64,000 nucleotides of DNA from Marinomonas maritima (GTDB lineage Bacteria > Pseudomonadota > Gammaproteobacteria > Pseudomonadales > Marinomonadaceae). Below, piece by piece: positions 42,714 to 51,373 of this stretch; position 1 is the stretch's first letter, and every line of letters starts with the position of its first letter. Below the pieces are notes generated by a model. The model saw nothing but the letters and a program-made list of their open reading frames with translations. It made no database searches and was not told where the DNA came from. The position numbers and the translations under genes are program-made. Location: assembly GCF_024435075.2 (NCBI RefSeq), contig NZ_JAMZEG020000001.1, positions 186,001 through 250,000 on the forward strand, read 5' to 3'.

Positions 42714-43191
42714 TACAGGCTTTTTTGGCACAATAAAAGGTCTTTATTGTCTGAGCTCAGATTCTCATCACAATACTCACATGAAAAAAATAGGGTAAGT
42801 CAGCCTCGTTTCCTAAGGACTGTCACTGGGGCTTTCTCTGTAGACGCTATTTAACTAGTCGAGCCTGAATAATAGTTTTTCAGGTAAAAAGCGTCATGTA
42901 TGTTTTTGTCCTCTCCGCCAAAAGCCATTTAAGGTTTTTTTTGTCACAGTAATGCCGACTTTAGCACCAAATCCATAGTATCTAATTTTCGATATCAGCT
43001 CATACAGGCTTTGTCGTCGGTTTGTCTTAAAAGGCAGTTTGAGCATTTATATCACTTGACCCCTTTTGCGGGACAACCTTTTTCGATGAGGGCTCATAAA
43101 ACGTCCTCATTCTGCAAACTTGTCGGCCTTATTGCGTACTCATAGCAAGATTCAGATATTAACTGTCTAAAGTAATGACGACATAGCGATG
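42714..43191. other. Intergenic region between PAP2 and eptA
   Basis: No gene on either strand. A third occurrence of ACAATAAAAGG, the start of the leader repeat, lies at 42730-42740 within an ACAATAAA / TTTATTGT hairpin. A second inverted repeat, GATGAGG / CCTCATT, is near 43085-43112. Confidence 0.5.
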
Positions 43192-43389
43192 ACAATAAAA
43201 GGACATTCATACGACAGAACCAAGGCGATAAATCAGACATATTTCTACTCACTAAAATCAATTCAGAGAAGAAATATGTTAAGCAGTTATAAATATGTCA
43301 CTCAGCTATTTTACCTTGTGGCCAATTTCATACGAACGTTGTTCTTAGCCGGATTAAAATTACCGACAAAAATCACCTTAAGCACCAGC
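43192..43389 (+). repeat. Leader repeat, copy B (eptA)
   Basis: Counterpart of 41765-41963: 84 bases of leader plus 38 codons. The 1427-bp distance between copies equals the PAP2 gene plus its spacer, as expected for a duplication that placed one leader on each gene. Confidence 0.8.
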
Positions 43390-44982
43390 GCCTTTAGCTT
43401 TTTTTTAGCGTTAACGTTGGTGTTGTTTTATAACCTGTCACTGTGGGATAACGTACTCAGCCTGCCTTACCCGTTTTCATTATGGAATGTTGGTTTTTAT
43501 CTGTCATTTTTTGTTTTTTTAGTGACAGTGATTAACATCCTGTTAGTCGCTACCGCGTTTCGTTATCTGCAAAAACCGCTTGTTATTCTTGTTTTAATGC
43601 TGGCGGCTGGTGCCAGTTATTTTATGGATACTTACGGCATAATGATTGATCGGGATATGGTGCAAAATACACTGGAAACCGATATGACTGAAGCGACTGA
43701 GCTGTTGTCAGTGAAGCTTATTGCTTATATCGTTTTTTTAGGAATCGTGCCGTCCATCATAGTGTGGCAAATTAAAATTAAGCAAAACTCGTTGCCAAGA
43801 GAGTTGGTGAGTAGGCTCATCAACGTTGTCGTTAGTGTATTGATTATTAGTATTATTGCTGCCATTTTTTATCAAGACTATGCTTCTTTTTTTCGCAATA
43901 ACCGCTATGTTCGGCATTTGGTGAATCCAGTTAATTTTATTTATGCGACGGCCAGTTATACCTCCCGAACGCTGAGTGCAGAAAACATTCCGTTACAAGC
44001 CATTGCTTTGGATGCTAAAAAATCCACCATAGCATCGGCTAATGGTCACCCTAATTTAACCGTCTTAGTGGTAGGTGAAGCCGCCCGAGCGGCGAATTTT
44101 TCACTCAATGGCTATGAGCGAAAAACGAACCCCAACCTAGAAAAACAAAATATAGTTAATTTTTCCAATGCATCTTCTTGTGGCACCGCCACGGCGGTCT
44201 CTGTGCCATGTATGTTTTCTCAATTTGAGCGCTCAGATTATAGTCATGCAAAATCAAAAGAGTTTGAAGGCTTACTAGATGTACTGGCACGGGTTGGAGT
44301 TTCTGTTTTATGGCGAGAGAATAATTCAGGCTGTAAAGGAACATGTGATCGAGTTCCGACGGATCAGCTAAGCAATATGAAGGATGAACATCTGTGTAAC
44401 AGCAAAGAGTGCTTTGATGAAATTTTGCTGCATAAACTAGATGAAAAGATCGAAGGTCTTGATAAAGATGTCTTCATTGTATTGCACCAAAAAGGTAGTC
44501 ACGGCCCCGCTTATTATCAACGTTACCCACAGAGTTTTGAGCAATTCACTCCTGTGTGTGAAACCAACCAGCTACAAAACTGTACACAGCAAGAGATTAT
44601 AAATGCCTATGACAATACGCTCTTATATACCGATCATTTTCTAAATGAAGTCATTGAGTTTTTGACTCGTCAGTCAGCGTCCTACAACACCTCAATGATA
44701 TACCTCTCTGACCATGGTGAATCGCTAGGTGAAAACAACATCTATTTACACGGTGCTCCCTATTTCATTGCCCCTAAAGAGCAAACGCACATTCCATTTT
44801 TAATGTGGTTTTCTGATGAATACCAAGCGGCTAATCAGGTGGATGTTTCATGCTTACAGGCAAAAAGCCAGCAGCCGGTTTCTCAGGACTATTTGTTTCA
44901 CTCTATTTTGGGTCTGAGCAACATAACGACAAATTCATACAAAGAAGAGTTTGATGTCTTTAATTCATGTCGTAAAAACTAA
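43276..44982 (+). CDS. eptA: Phosphoethanolamine-lipid A transferase, EptA/MCR family
   Basis: Transfers phosphoethanolamine from phosphatidylethanolamine to lipid A, lowering binding of cationic peptides. 568 residues from the ATG at 43276 (AGAAGA upstream); the longer frame from 43189 is unsupported and covers the repeat leader. Five N-terminal membrane segments (to about residue 195), then a periplasmic sulfatase-like domain: VLVVGEAARAANFSLNGY with the zinc Glu, nucleophile Thr in SSCGTATAVSVPCMFS, and YLSDHGESLGEN with zinc Asp-His. Several cysteines for disulfides are conserved. Followed by dgkA. Confidence 0.92.
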   Translation: MLSSYKYVTQLFYLVANFIRTLFLAGLKLPTKITLSTSAFSFFLALTLVLFYNLSLWDNVLSLPYPFSLWNVGFYLSFFVFLVTVINILLVATAFRYLQKPLVILVLMLAAGASYFMDTYGIMIDRDMVQNTLETDMTEATELLSVKLIAYIVFLGIVPSIIVWQIKIKQNSLPRELVSRLINVVVSVLIISIIAAIFYQDYASFFRNNRYVRHLVNPVNFIYATASYTSRTLSAENIPLQAIALDAKKSTIASANGHPNLTVLVVGEAARAANFSLNGYERKTNPNLEKQNIVNFSNASSCGTATAVSVPCMFSQFERSDYSHAKSKEFEGLLDVLARVGVSVLWRENNSGCKGTCDRVPTDQLSNMKDEHLCNSKECFDEILLHKLDEKIEGLDKDVFIVLHQKGSHGPAYYQRYPQSFEQFTPVCETNQLQNCTQQEIINAYDNTLLYTDHFLNEVIEFLTRQSASYNTSMIYLSDHGESLGENNIYLHGAPYFIAPKEQTHIPFLMWFSDEYQAANQVDVSCLQAKSQQPVSQDYLFHSILGLSNITTNSYKEEFDVFNSCRKN

Positions 44983-45014
44983 ATCATAGTTATTAACATA
45001 AAGAGGATGCAGAG

Positions 45015-45407
45015 ATGAAAAGCAATGTTCTTAAGCCTAATGGGGTTGGTATAGGTCGAATTATTAAGGCTGGACGATGTTCTATGCAAGGTTTTGGAGC
45101 GGTATATCGATATGAATCTGCTTTTCGGCAGGAGCTCCTACTGGCTGTTGTTATGTTTCCGATTAGCTTTTTTGTCACAACTGATCTTATCCAACTGATC
45201 TTGCTTAATGGCGCTATGCTGATAGTGCTTTTGGTTGAAATAATTAACTCGGCGGTGGAAGCGGTTGTCGATCGGATCGGTTTAGAGCGCCATGAATTAT
45301 CGGGAAGAGCGAAGGATTTAGGTTCTGCGGCTGTTTTTCTTTCGTTGGTGTTGTATAGCCTGATCTGGTTCAGCGTTATTTATAAAAACTTTGTCGCGGG
45401 AGGATAA
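45015..45407 (+). CDS. dgkA: Diacylglycerol kinase
   Basis: Small trimeric integral membrane kinase, 130 residues, three membrane helices. Active-site region VEIINSAVEAVVDRIGLERHELSGRAKDLGSAAV (about 75-108) matches E. coli DgkA closely. Phosphorylates diacylglycerol to phosphatidate. Since EptA leaves diacylglycerol as by-product, the 32-base spacing after eptA makes functional sense. Confidence 0.95.
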   Translation: MKSNVLKPNGVGIGRIIKAGRCSMQGFGAVYRYESAFRQELLLAVVMFPISFFVTTDLIQLILLNGAMLIVLLVEIINSAVEAVVDRIGLERHELSGRAKDLGSAAVFLSLVLYSLIWFSVIYKNFVAGG

Positions 45408-45443
45408 TCGACCAATCGTGAATTAGCAGACAGAAGTTCAAAG

Positions 45444-45476
45444 AAATCGGGTGTGTTTAATGGCCCGGTTTTTTTG
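45444..45476 (+). terminator. Terminator of eptA-dgkA
   Basis: AAATCGGG / CCCGGTTT stem (one wobble), 12-base loop, T-tract. 36 bases after dgkA. Confidence 0.75.
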
Positions 45477-45624
45477 TTTTTGTACGTATTCTCCGGTTAA
45501 AGAACAGGTTAAAGTGGCACACTGTATTGAACCTTAAAAAGGCAAGAGGTCTCGAAGGTATGCTGCTTCTTATAGTAGACGATCAATTCCCCTTTCATAT
45601 TAAACGAATAAAAAGAGTGAGAGT

Positions 45625-46266
45625 ATGACAGTGTCGCCTTCTCTATTACGTGTTTTGCTGGTGGATGATCACACCCTTGTTCTAGATGGTTTGCAAGCTC
45701 GCTTAGAGCTTGAGGCAAACATAGAGATCATAGGCACAGCGTCCAATGGCTTAGAGGCCTTGGAGAAAGCCAAAGCGCTAAAGCCAGATTTGGTGGTGAT
45801 GGATGTATCTATGCCAGTATTGAATGGATTAGAAGCCACTAAACGCTTTAAGGCGGAGCAACCAAACGTCAAAATCCTGATGCTCAGTATGCATCATGAC
45901 AAAGAATACATATTGTCACTGATACAGTCTGGCGCGAATGGTTATGTATTAAAAGACGTGTCCTCAGAAGAGTTGGTTCAGGCGATTAATACCGTACATC
46001 AAGGGGGAACGTACTTTAGTTCTGGTGCTTCCGATTCTTTATTTTCTCAAGTACCGGCTCCGAAGCAATGCGAAGAATTGACCAAGCGAGAGGTCGCGGT
46101 ATTAAAAGAAGTGGCCGTTGGTTTGTCTAATAAAGAAATTGCCCAGTCACTGAGTATCAGTGTACGAACGGTGGAAACGCATCGCCAAAACTTAAAGAAT
46201 AAGTTAAATATTCCGACTTCTGCTGGTTTGATCAAATACGCATTAGAGCATCAATTAATTGACTGA
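45625..46266 (+). CDS. NarL/LuxR-family response regulator
   Basis: 213 residues: receiver with DDH near the N terminus, phospho-acceptor in VVMDVSMPVLNG (about 57) and LKDVSS; C-terminal LuxR-type helix-turn-helix LTKREVAVLKEVAVGLSNKEIAQSLSISVRTVETHR at about 153-188. This class pairs with HisKA_3 kinases, and the only one in the window is at 37914. The intervening genes form a separate lipid module, so this is probably that kinase's partner displaced by an insertion. Confidence 0.9.
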   Translation: MTVSPSLLRVLLVDDHTLVLDGLQARLELEANIEIIGTASNGLEALEKAKALKPDLVVMDVSMPVLNGLEATKRFKAEQPNVKILMLSMHHDKEYILSLIQSGANGYVLKDVSSEELVQAINTVHQGGTYFSSGASDSLFSQVPAPKQCEELTKREVAVLKEVAVGLSNKEIAQSLSISVRTVETHRQNLKNKLNIPTSAGLIKYALEHQLID

Positions 46267-46456
46267 CAGACATCGGTTCAAAATGAGGTAACTGTTAGAT
46301 CAGGTCTGAGCTAGTACACTTAACATCAAGCCGTTTTGTTTAGTTAGGCTGCTGATGAATGTTTTTCTCTGATGCTCCTTTCGCCGCACAATCACGATTA
46401 ATTTACGCTAATTCCCTCATTTGTAAGCCTTTCCCGACATAACAGCGTAGAGTGAA

Positions 46457-46487
46457 GCCTACGGCAGACCCTGTCGTGGGCTTTTTT
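46457..46487 (+). terminator. Terminator of the response regulator gene
   Basis: GCCTACG / CGTGGGC outer stem and GCAG / CTGT inner stem, then six Ts. 190 bases downstream of the regulator and just before the GH114-like gene. Confidence 0.7.
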
Positions 46488-46513
46488 GCCTTTTTGAAAA
46501 TATGGAGTACACC

Positions 46514-47320
46514 ATGCGCATTCTACTCTTTCCTCTTACGGCGTTGTGTTTGCTTCTTTCGTCTTTTTCTTCTTTCCTTTACGCCGCTGATGATTGGTAT
46601 CGTCCACCTGTTTCTGTCACCTGGCAGTGGCAACTGGATGGTGTTGTTAATGAAGACTACGACGTGGATTTATACGATATTGATTTGTTTGATTCCTCTC
46701 CAGAGTTGATTCAGCGTTTGCAGGCGTCAGGTAAAAAAGTTATTTGTTATTTCTCGGCAGGTTCTTATGAAGACTGGCGACCCGATGCCGCGGAGTTTAT
46801 GCCTAAAGATTTAGGTAAAACCCTTAAAGGCTGGGACAATGAGCGCTGGTTAGACATTCGCTCAAAGCATGTTCGTGAAGTATTGTCTCGTCGCCTCGAT
46901 TTAGCGGTGACAAAAGGTTGTGATGGTGTTGAGCCCGATAATGTAGACAGTTATCGAACCAATACAGGGTTTTATTTCCACAAAAATGATCAGTTAGCAT
47001 TCAATCGTTTTTTAGCCGCGCAAGCACATAAAAGAGGTTTGGCGATTGGTTTGAAAAATGATCCTGATCAGGTTCGAGCGTTGGTCGATGACTTCGACTT
47101 TGCAATAAATGAACAATGTTTTGAATACTCTGAGTGTCGATCTTTTGAGGTCTTTATCAGCAAGGGTAAACCTGTTTTGAATGCAGAATACCGTGAGGTT
47201 TACGTAGACGATAAATCCCAGAGAGACTTGATGTGCAAGCAATCTCTAGCGTTAAAGTTCAGTACTTTGGTATTGCCTGTAACATTGGATGATAAGTTTC
47301 GAGTGAGCTGTCTACCATAA
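46514..47320 (+). CDS. Secreted endo alpha-1,4 polygalactosaminidase-like protein (GH114)
   Basis: 268 residues from the ATG at 46514 (GGAG six bases upstream) with a signal peptide of about 20 residues. The mature protein is a TIM-barrel-like GH114/TM1410 domain: WQWQLDGVVNEDYDVDLYDIDLFD, KKVICYFSAGSYEDWRPD (about 72), KGCDGVEPDNVDSY with the candidate catalytic Asp/Glu, and INEQCFEYSEC. Related enzymes cut galactosamine-containing exopolysaccharide. Not obviously in an operon. Confidence 0.82.
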   Translation: MRILLFPLTALCLLLSSFSSFLYAADDWYRPPVSVTWQWQLDGVVNEDYDVDLYDIDLFDSSPELIQRLQASGKKVICYFSAGSYEDWRPDAAEFMPKDLGKTLKGWDNERWLDIRSKHVREVLSRRLDLAVTKGCDGVEPDNVDSYRTNTGFYFHKNDQLAFNRFLAAQAHKRGLAIGLKNDPDQVRALVDDFDFAINEQCFEYSECRSFEVFISKGKPVLNAEYREVYVDDKSQRDLMCKQSLALKFSTLVLPVTLDDKFRVSCLP

Positions 47321-47362
47321 ATTCGTATATTTCATTAAAAACCTGACGGGCTGGACGATAAT

Positions 47363-48214
47363 ATGACACCTTCTACGCATCCTCTTTTTTGGCGTGACTC
47401 AGCATTGCCTTATGTTGAACTTCGTCAGGTACTAGATGGTCGAAAAGTAAGTTATGCGCCGCACTCTCATGAGACGTGGTCGATTGGTGCGATCTTGGAA
47501 GGGGAGAGTGAATTTCTCTGTGCCGATCGATTGCATGCGGTTGAACGTGGCACCTTGGTGATGATGAACCCTGATGTGGTTCATGCCTGCAACCCACGCC
47601 AAAATTCGCCTTGGGCGTATTATATGATGCATCTTGATAAAGATTGGCTGGCGATGTTGTTGTTTGATGCAGGTATAAGAGAGTGCCGTTCTTGGCAAAA
47701 TACTCCTTTAGATACCTTAACCTTAGATACGTTAGCCACTACGGATCTTTATGCGTTGTTTGTGGTGGTGTGTGAACGCTTAATGACTGCTGAATTGTCT
47801 TCTTCTGACAAAAGTCAGACACTCGAACGCTATCTTATATGTCTGTTTAAACATCTGAATGAAAAAACTGAAACTACGACGACGATGTTGCCATCCAATA
47901 ATTTATATCCAGTGGCCAATTATCTGAATCAATTTTGCTTGGAAGATACCTCTATCGAGCTAATCGGGGCTGAGTTTGGTTTTAGTACGGGTTATCTGGT
48001 TCGTGCTTTTAAGCGTCATTTTAATATGACGCCTCATGCTTATCGTTTGAATCGTCGCATTCAACTGGGTCAACAAGCGCTGAAGCAAGGTCAGCCTATA
48101 GCGGATGTCGCACAGACAATAGGCTTTAGTGATCAGGCTCATTTTCATCGGATATTTAAACAACGCGTAGCGGCAACACCGGATCAATATCGTCGTTCTA
48201 CGGGATCAGTTTAA
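47363..48214 (+). CDS. AraC family transcriptional regulator
   Basis: 283 residues: N-terminal cupin-like AraC ligand domain (about 15-110, HSHETWSIGAILEGESEFLC) and C-terminal double helix-turn-helix (about 180-280, IELIGAEFGFSTGYLVRAFKRHF and ADVAQTIGFSDQAHFHRIFKQ). Its stop is 3 bases from that of a convergent LysE exporter; AraC/LysE pairing is common, so it may respond to an amino acid exported by that protein. Confidence 0.87.
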   Translation: MTPSTHPLFWRDSALPYVELRQVLDGRKVSYAPHSHETWSIGAILEGESEFLCADRLHAVERGTLVMMNPDVVHACNPRQNSPWAYYMMHLDKDWLAMLLFDAGIRECRSWQNTPLDTLTLDTLATTDLYALFVVVCERLMTAELSSSDKSQTLERYLICLFKHLNEKTETTTTMLPSNNLYPVANYLNQFCLEDTSIELIGAEFGFSTGYLVRAFKRHFNMTPHAYRLNRRIQLGQQALKQGQPIADVAQTIGFSDQAHFHRIFKQRVAATPDQYRRSTGSV

Positions 48215-48217
48215 TGG

Positions 48218-48808
48218 TCAAATAAGGATCAAAAAGCAGCTTCCAGCCAGTAAAAGCGCCAAGGTTTTATTCATAAAACGCATCTTTTCAGGGCTTTGAA
48301 AATATTGCCCAAGTAGCTTCCCTATCCAAACCCACACGCCAAGTGACAACCAGCAAATCGGTAAATACAAACTCGCAAATACCAGTACTTCCTCCGTATT
48401 CGCTTGAGGGATGTAAGCTGAAATACCTGAAACGGATGCCAGCCACGCTTTGGGATTCAGCCATTGCATAATGGCGCCAGTCATAAAAGTGGGTGCGCTC
48501 TTGTGTTCATCCGAACTTAGCTCGCCATCGTCGATAAATAATTGATAACTCAAGTACAGTAAGAAGGCGATGCCTAACCATTGCAGTACTTGAGTGATCC
48601 AACTCAATTGCTCGATTAAGTAATGCAGTCCAAAGCCAATCAATAAAAATAAAATGATAAAGCCGAGTGTTGCTCCGGTGACAAAAATGAGACCAATTCT
48701 CACGCCATAACGTGCACTGCCACTCAATGAAACCAGATTCACTGGGCCGGGAGATAACGACGCTGCTAGAGCAAACAGAGACATGGAGATAATGAGAGAA
48801 AAAGTCAT
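48218..48808 (-). CDS. LysE/RhtB family amino acid exporter
   Basis: 196 residues, about six membrane helices. LAASLSPGPVNLVSLSGSARYG at the N terminus and the mid-protein WLNPKAWLASVSG are the LysE-family signatures. Substrate not predictable beyond an amino acid or derivative. Convergent with the AraC gene. Confidence 0.88.
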   Translation of the reverse strand: MTFSLIISMSLFALAASLSPGPVNLVSLSGSARYGVRIGLIFVTGATLGFIILFLLIGFGLHYLIEQLSWITQVLQWLGIAFLLYLSYQLFIDDGELSSDEHKSAPTFMTGAIMQWLNPKAWLASVSGISAYIPQANTEEVLVFASLYLPICWLSLGVWVWIGKLLGQYFQSPEKMRFMNKTLALLLAGSCFLILI

Positions 48809-49025
48809 AAGATAGTCCTTAAAATAGACAAAGTTAGGCGCTTACTGTCGTCTTTATAGAGAGTCGAGTATTGAACAAAATTAACCTTTTAAGGATTGTT
48901 TCATTTGTGGAGGAAGCGAACGGAGCGTTCGTGATATGGTGTTTGATACAGAGTTCGACCTACTATTTACAAAAACGGCTAGCTGAATTTCGTGAGGCCA
49001 TTATTCATTCTAAACGGGAGTTTTT

Positions 49026-49322
49026 ATGATTCGCCATGTGTTGTTTATTCAATATAAAGATCAAGCGACAGAAGCCGAGATCGCTACGTCTTTGGCTAAC
49101 TTCGAGGCTATTAAAAGTAAAATCAAAGGTATTGAATCGGTTGAATGGGGGTTGAATAATAGCCCTGAAGGGCGCAACAAAAACTACACTCATTGCGTAT
49201 TTATGACGTTTACCGATGAAGCAGCTCGAGATTACTACCTTCCCCACCCAGAACATGAGGTGCTAAAAGCACAGTTAGGGCCCATTTTAGAAGACATTAT
49301 CGTCTTTGATTACGTCCTATAA
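49026..49322 (+). CDS. Dabb-domain stress-responsive protein
   Basis: 98 residues, a single dimeric alpha/beta barrel (Dabb): MIRHVLFIQYKDQATEAEI, then SVEWGLNNSPEGRNKNYTHC and HPEHEVLKAQLGPIL. Members of this family include polyketide cyclases and stress proteins; specific role unknown. Confidence 0.82.
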   Translation: MIRHVLFIQYKDQATEAEIATSLANFEAIKSKIKGIESVEWGLNNSPEGRNKNYTHCVFMTFTDEAARDYYLPHPEHEVLKAQLGPILEDIIVFDYVL

Positions 49323-49350
49323 CTCTGCGTAATAGCGGTAAATGAAAGAC

Positions 49351-49395
49351 AATAAAACCCCCACCTTAGTCATTGCTGAAGTGGGGTTTTTATTG
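49351..49395. terminator. Bidirectional terminator between Dabb and DJ-1 genes
   Basis: AATAAAACCCCCACCTTAG pairs with CTGAAGTGGGGTTTTTATT with small bulges; A and T runs on both sides suit either strand. Confidence 0.82.
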
Positions 49396-49412
49396 TTTAC
49401 GCTTTTTAAAAC

Positions 49413-50102
49413 TTACTTATTAAGCTTAGCAAGTAATTTTTCAGCGACTAGTTCTGAGCTTGCTGGGTTTTGTCCGGTGATCATAAGACCATCTTGAACC
49501 GCGAAAGCCGTCCAATCAGCGGTGTTTTTGTAATCCGCTCCGCGTTTTTTCATTTCATCTTCAAGCAAGAAAGGCACAACGTCGGTGAGTTGCACTGCGG
49601 CTTCTTCACTGTTGGTGAAGCCCGTGACTGTTTTGCCTTTGATGAAATATTCGCCGTTAGCGTCTTTAATGTTTAGGAAGGCGCTAGGTGCGTGACAAAC
49701 AGAGGAAATTGGCTTGTTGGCTTGTAAAAAGCTTTCGATCAAGGCAATAGAGTCTGTATTGTCAGTCAGATCCCAAAGTGGGCCGTGGCCGCCAGGATAG
49801 AAAATGGCATCGTAATCATCTTGCTTCATATCGCTAAGTAAATGCGTGTTGGCAATTATGTCTTGTGCCGCTTGGTCTTCATAAAAGCGTGTGGTGGCAC
49901 CGGTTTGTGCGTCTGGCGCTTCGCTATTTGGGTCGATGGGTGCTTGTCCGCCTTTAGGTGTTGCTACTGCCACTTCTGCACCAGCGTCGATGAACGCGTA
50001 ATAAGGCGCAGCAAACTCTTCTACCCAAAAGCCTGTTTTATGACCTGTATCGCCTAAATCTGAATGTGATGTTAGAACGACTAGAATTTTCTTCGTGCTC
50101 AT
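49413..50102 (-). CDS. DJ-1/PfpI family protein (Hsp31-like)
   Basis: 229 residues. DYDAIFYPGGHGPLWDL (about 94-110), nucleophile elbow SSVCHAPSAFLN (Cys at about 135) and an acidic residue in the FWVEEFAAPY region form the usual DJ-1 site. Relatives act as glyoxalases or chaperones. Divergent from a LysR gene across a tandem repeat. Confidence 0.87.
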   Translation of the reverse strand: MSTKKILVVLTSHSDLGDTGHKTGFWVEEFAAPYYAFIDAGAEVAVATPKGGQAPIDPNSEAPDAQTGATTRFYEDQAAQDIIANTHLLSDMKQDDYDAIFYPGGHGPLWDLTDNTDSIALIESFLQANKPISSVCHAPSAFLNIKDANGEYFIKGKTVTGFTNSEEAAVQLTDVVPFLLEDEMKKRGADYKNTADWTAFAVQDGLMITGQNPASSELVAEKLLAKLNK

Positions 50103-50130
50103 GAGGAACCTCTAAAAATAATGATTTAAT

Positions 50131-50212
50131 GAATGTATTAACTTGTGATTAGTCTATCTAACTAATCGAATGAATGTATTAACTTGTGATTAGTCTATCT
50201 AACTAATCGAAT
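50131..50212. repeat. Two tandem 41-bp repeats in the DJ-1/LysR promoter region
   Basis: The 41-base unit starting GAATGTATTAACTTGTGATT is repeated exactly (50131-50171 and 50172-50212). Each copy contains ATTAG-N9-CTAAT, a LysR-type dyad, giving two identical operator candidates 41 bp apart. Confidence 0.85.
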
Positions 50213-50305
50213 GAAGGTAATGGGGTGGTTTTTGACTTCATTGGTTTAATAATTGATACAATGGGTGATATTCATCCCTTTGACTAAATAGAGTGAGGAG
50301 GCGTC

Positions 50306-51199
50306 ATGGAAGTCTCGTTTGAGCAGTTAAAAAGCATGGTGGTGTTTTCCCAAGTAGTCGATCAAGGCAGTTTAACGGCGGCCGCTAAAGCCATGGGTAT
50401 TTCTCGTGGCGTGGTGAGTTATCACTTAAAAAAATTAGAAGAGCAATTGGGTGTGAAACTGCTCAATCGTACGACGCGGTCTTTGTCTTTGACTGAAACA
50501 GGAGAGGCGTATTACCAGCGCTGTCGAACCATTGCTTATCAGGCTCATGAAGCAAATTTACAAATTGAAAAAGCCAAACAAGAACCTGTCGGTAAACTGA
50601 AAATCACCTGTCCGGTGAATTTAGGCCTGCAAGTGATTGTGCCAGCGCTTAATGAGTTTCGTCGGCTTTACCCTTTGATAGAGCTGAATGTGTCATTGAG
50701 TGATGATGTGGTCAATATTATGAAAGAGGGGGTCGACCTTGCCATTCGTGGTGCGCCACTATTAGATTCAGGCTTACAAGCGAGTAAATTAACCACCTTT
50801 GAAACCTGCCTTTGTGGTTCGCCTGAGTATTTTCGCCGTCGTGGTCGACCCACTCAACCTGAAGAATTGTATGAACACGATTGGGTTGTGTACACGCCTG
50901 CGGCGAATACCGTGCATCTAACTCAGGGAACTCGCTCTTATAGCTTGTCTGTCCATGGCGCGGTGAGTACTAATAATGCGGCGGCGAGAACGATATTTTT
51001 AGAAGGCGGCAATGGCATTGGTCGAATCCCTATGTACGATGCGTTGCCGCGTATTAATCAAGGCCGCTTAGAGCGTATTCTGCCTGATTATCAATGCACC
51101 GGAATCGATGTTTATGCGGTTTTTCCTCCGGGAACCGCAGGGTCAAAAAAGCTGCGTTTACTGCTGGATTTTTTAAAAGCCTCGTTTCCTCGTTTATGA
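50306..51199 (+). CDS. LysR family transcriptional regulator
   Basis: 297 residues: winged helix-turn-helix at the N terminus (GSLTAAAKAMGISRGVVSYHLKKLEEQLGVKLLNRTTR) and a complete effector-binding domain (VGKLKITCPVNLGLQVIVPAL; GVDLAIRGAPLLDSGLQ). Divergent from the DJ-1 gene, its most likely target, with duplicated dyads between them. Start has GAGGAGG upstream. Confidence 0.9.
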   Translation: MEVSFEQLKSMVVFSQVVDQGSLTAAAKAMGISRGVVSYHLKKLEEQLGVKLLNRTTRSLSLTETGEAYYQRCRTIAYQAHEANLQIEKAKQEPVGKLKITCPVNLGLQVIVPALNEFRRLYPLIELNVSLSDDVVNIMKEGVDLAIRGAPLLDSGLQASKLTTFETCLCGSPEYFRRRGRPTQPEELYEHDWVVYTPAANTVHLTQGTRSYSLSVHGAVSTNNAAARTIFLEGGNGIGRIPMYDALPRINQGRLERILPDYQCTGIDVYAVFPPGTAGSKKLRLLLDFLKASFPRL

Positions 51200-51373
51200 T
51201 TTTTGTTGCCCTAACACTAGCCGTGTGAACTTTGTTATTTACTGTGATGTTTACGAGTAAAATTGTGCGATTTTAGGATCTTATTTATTTTTTTAGCTAT
51301 CATGTACGCAATAGAAGGAATTTAGTGAAACGCTAGTAATGGATTATGTACTCTTAAATGATAGGAGCTCAAT

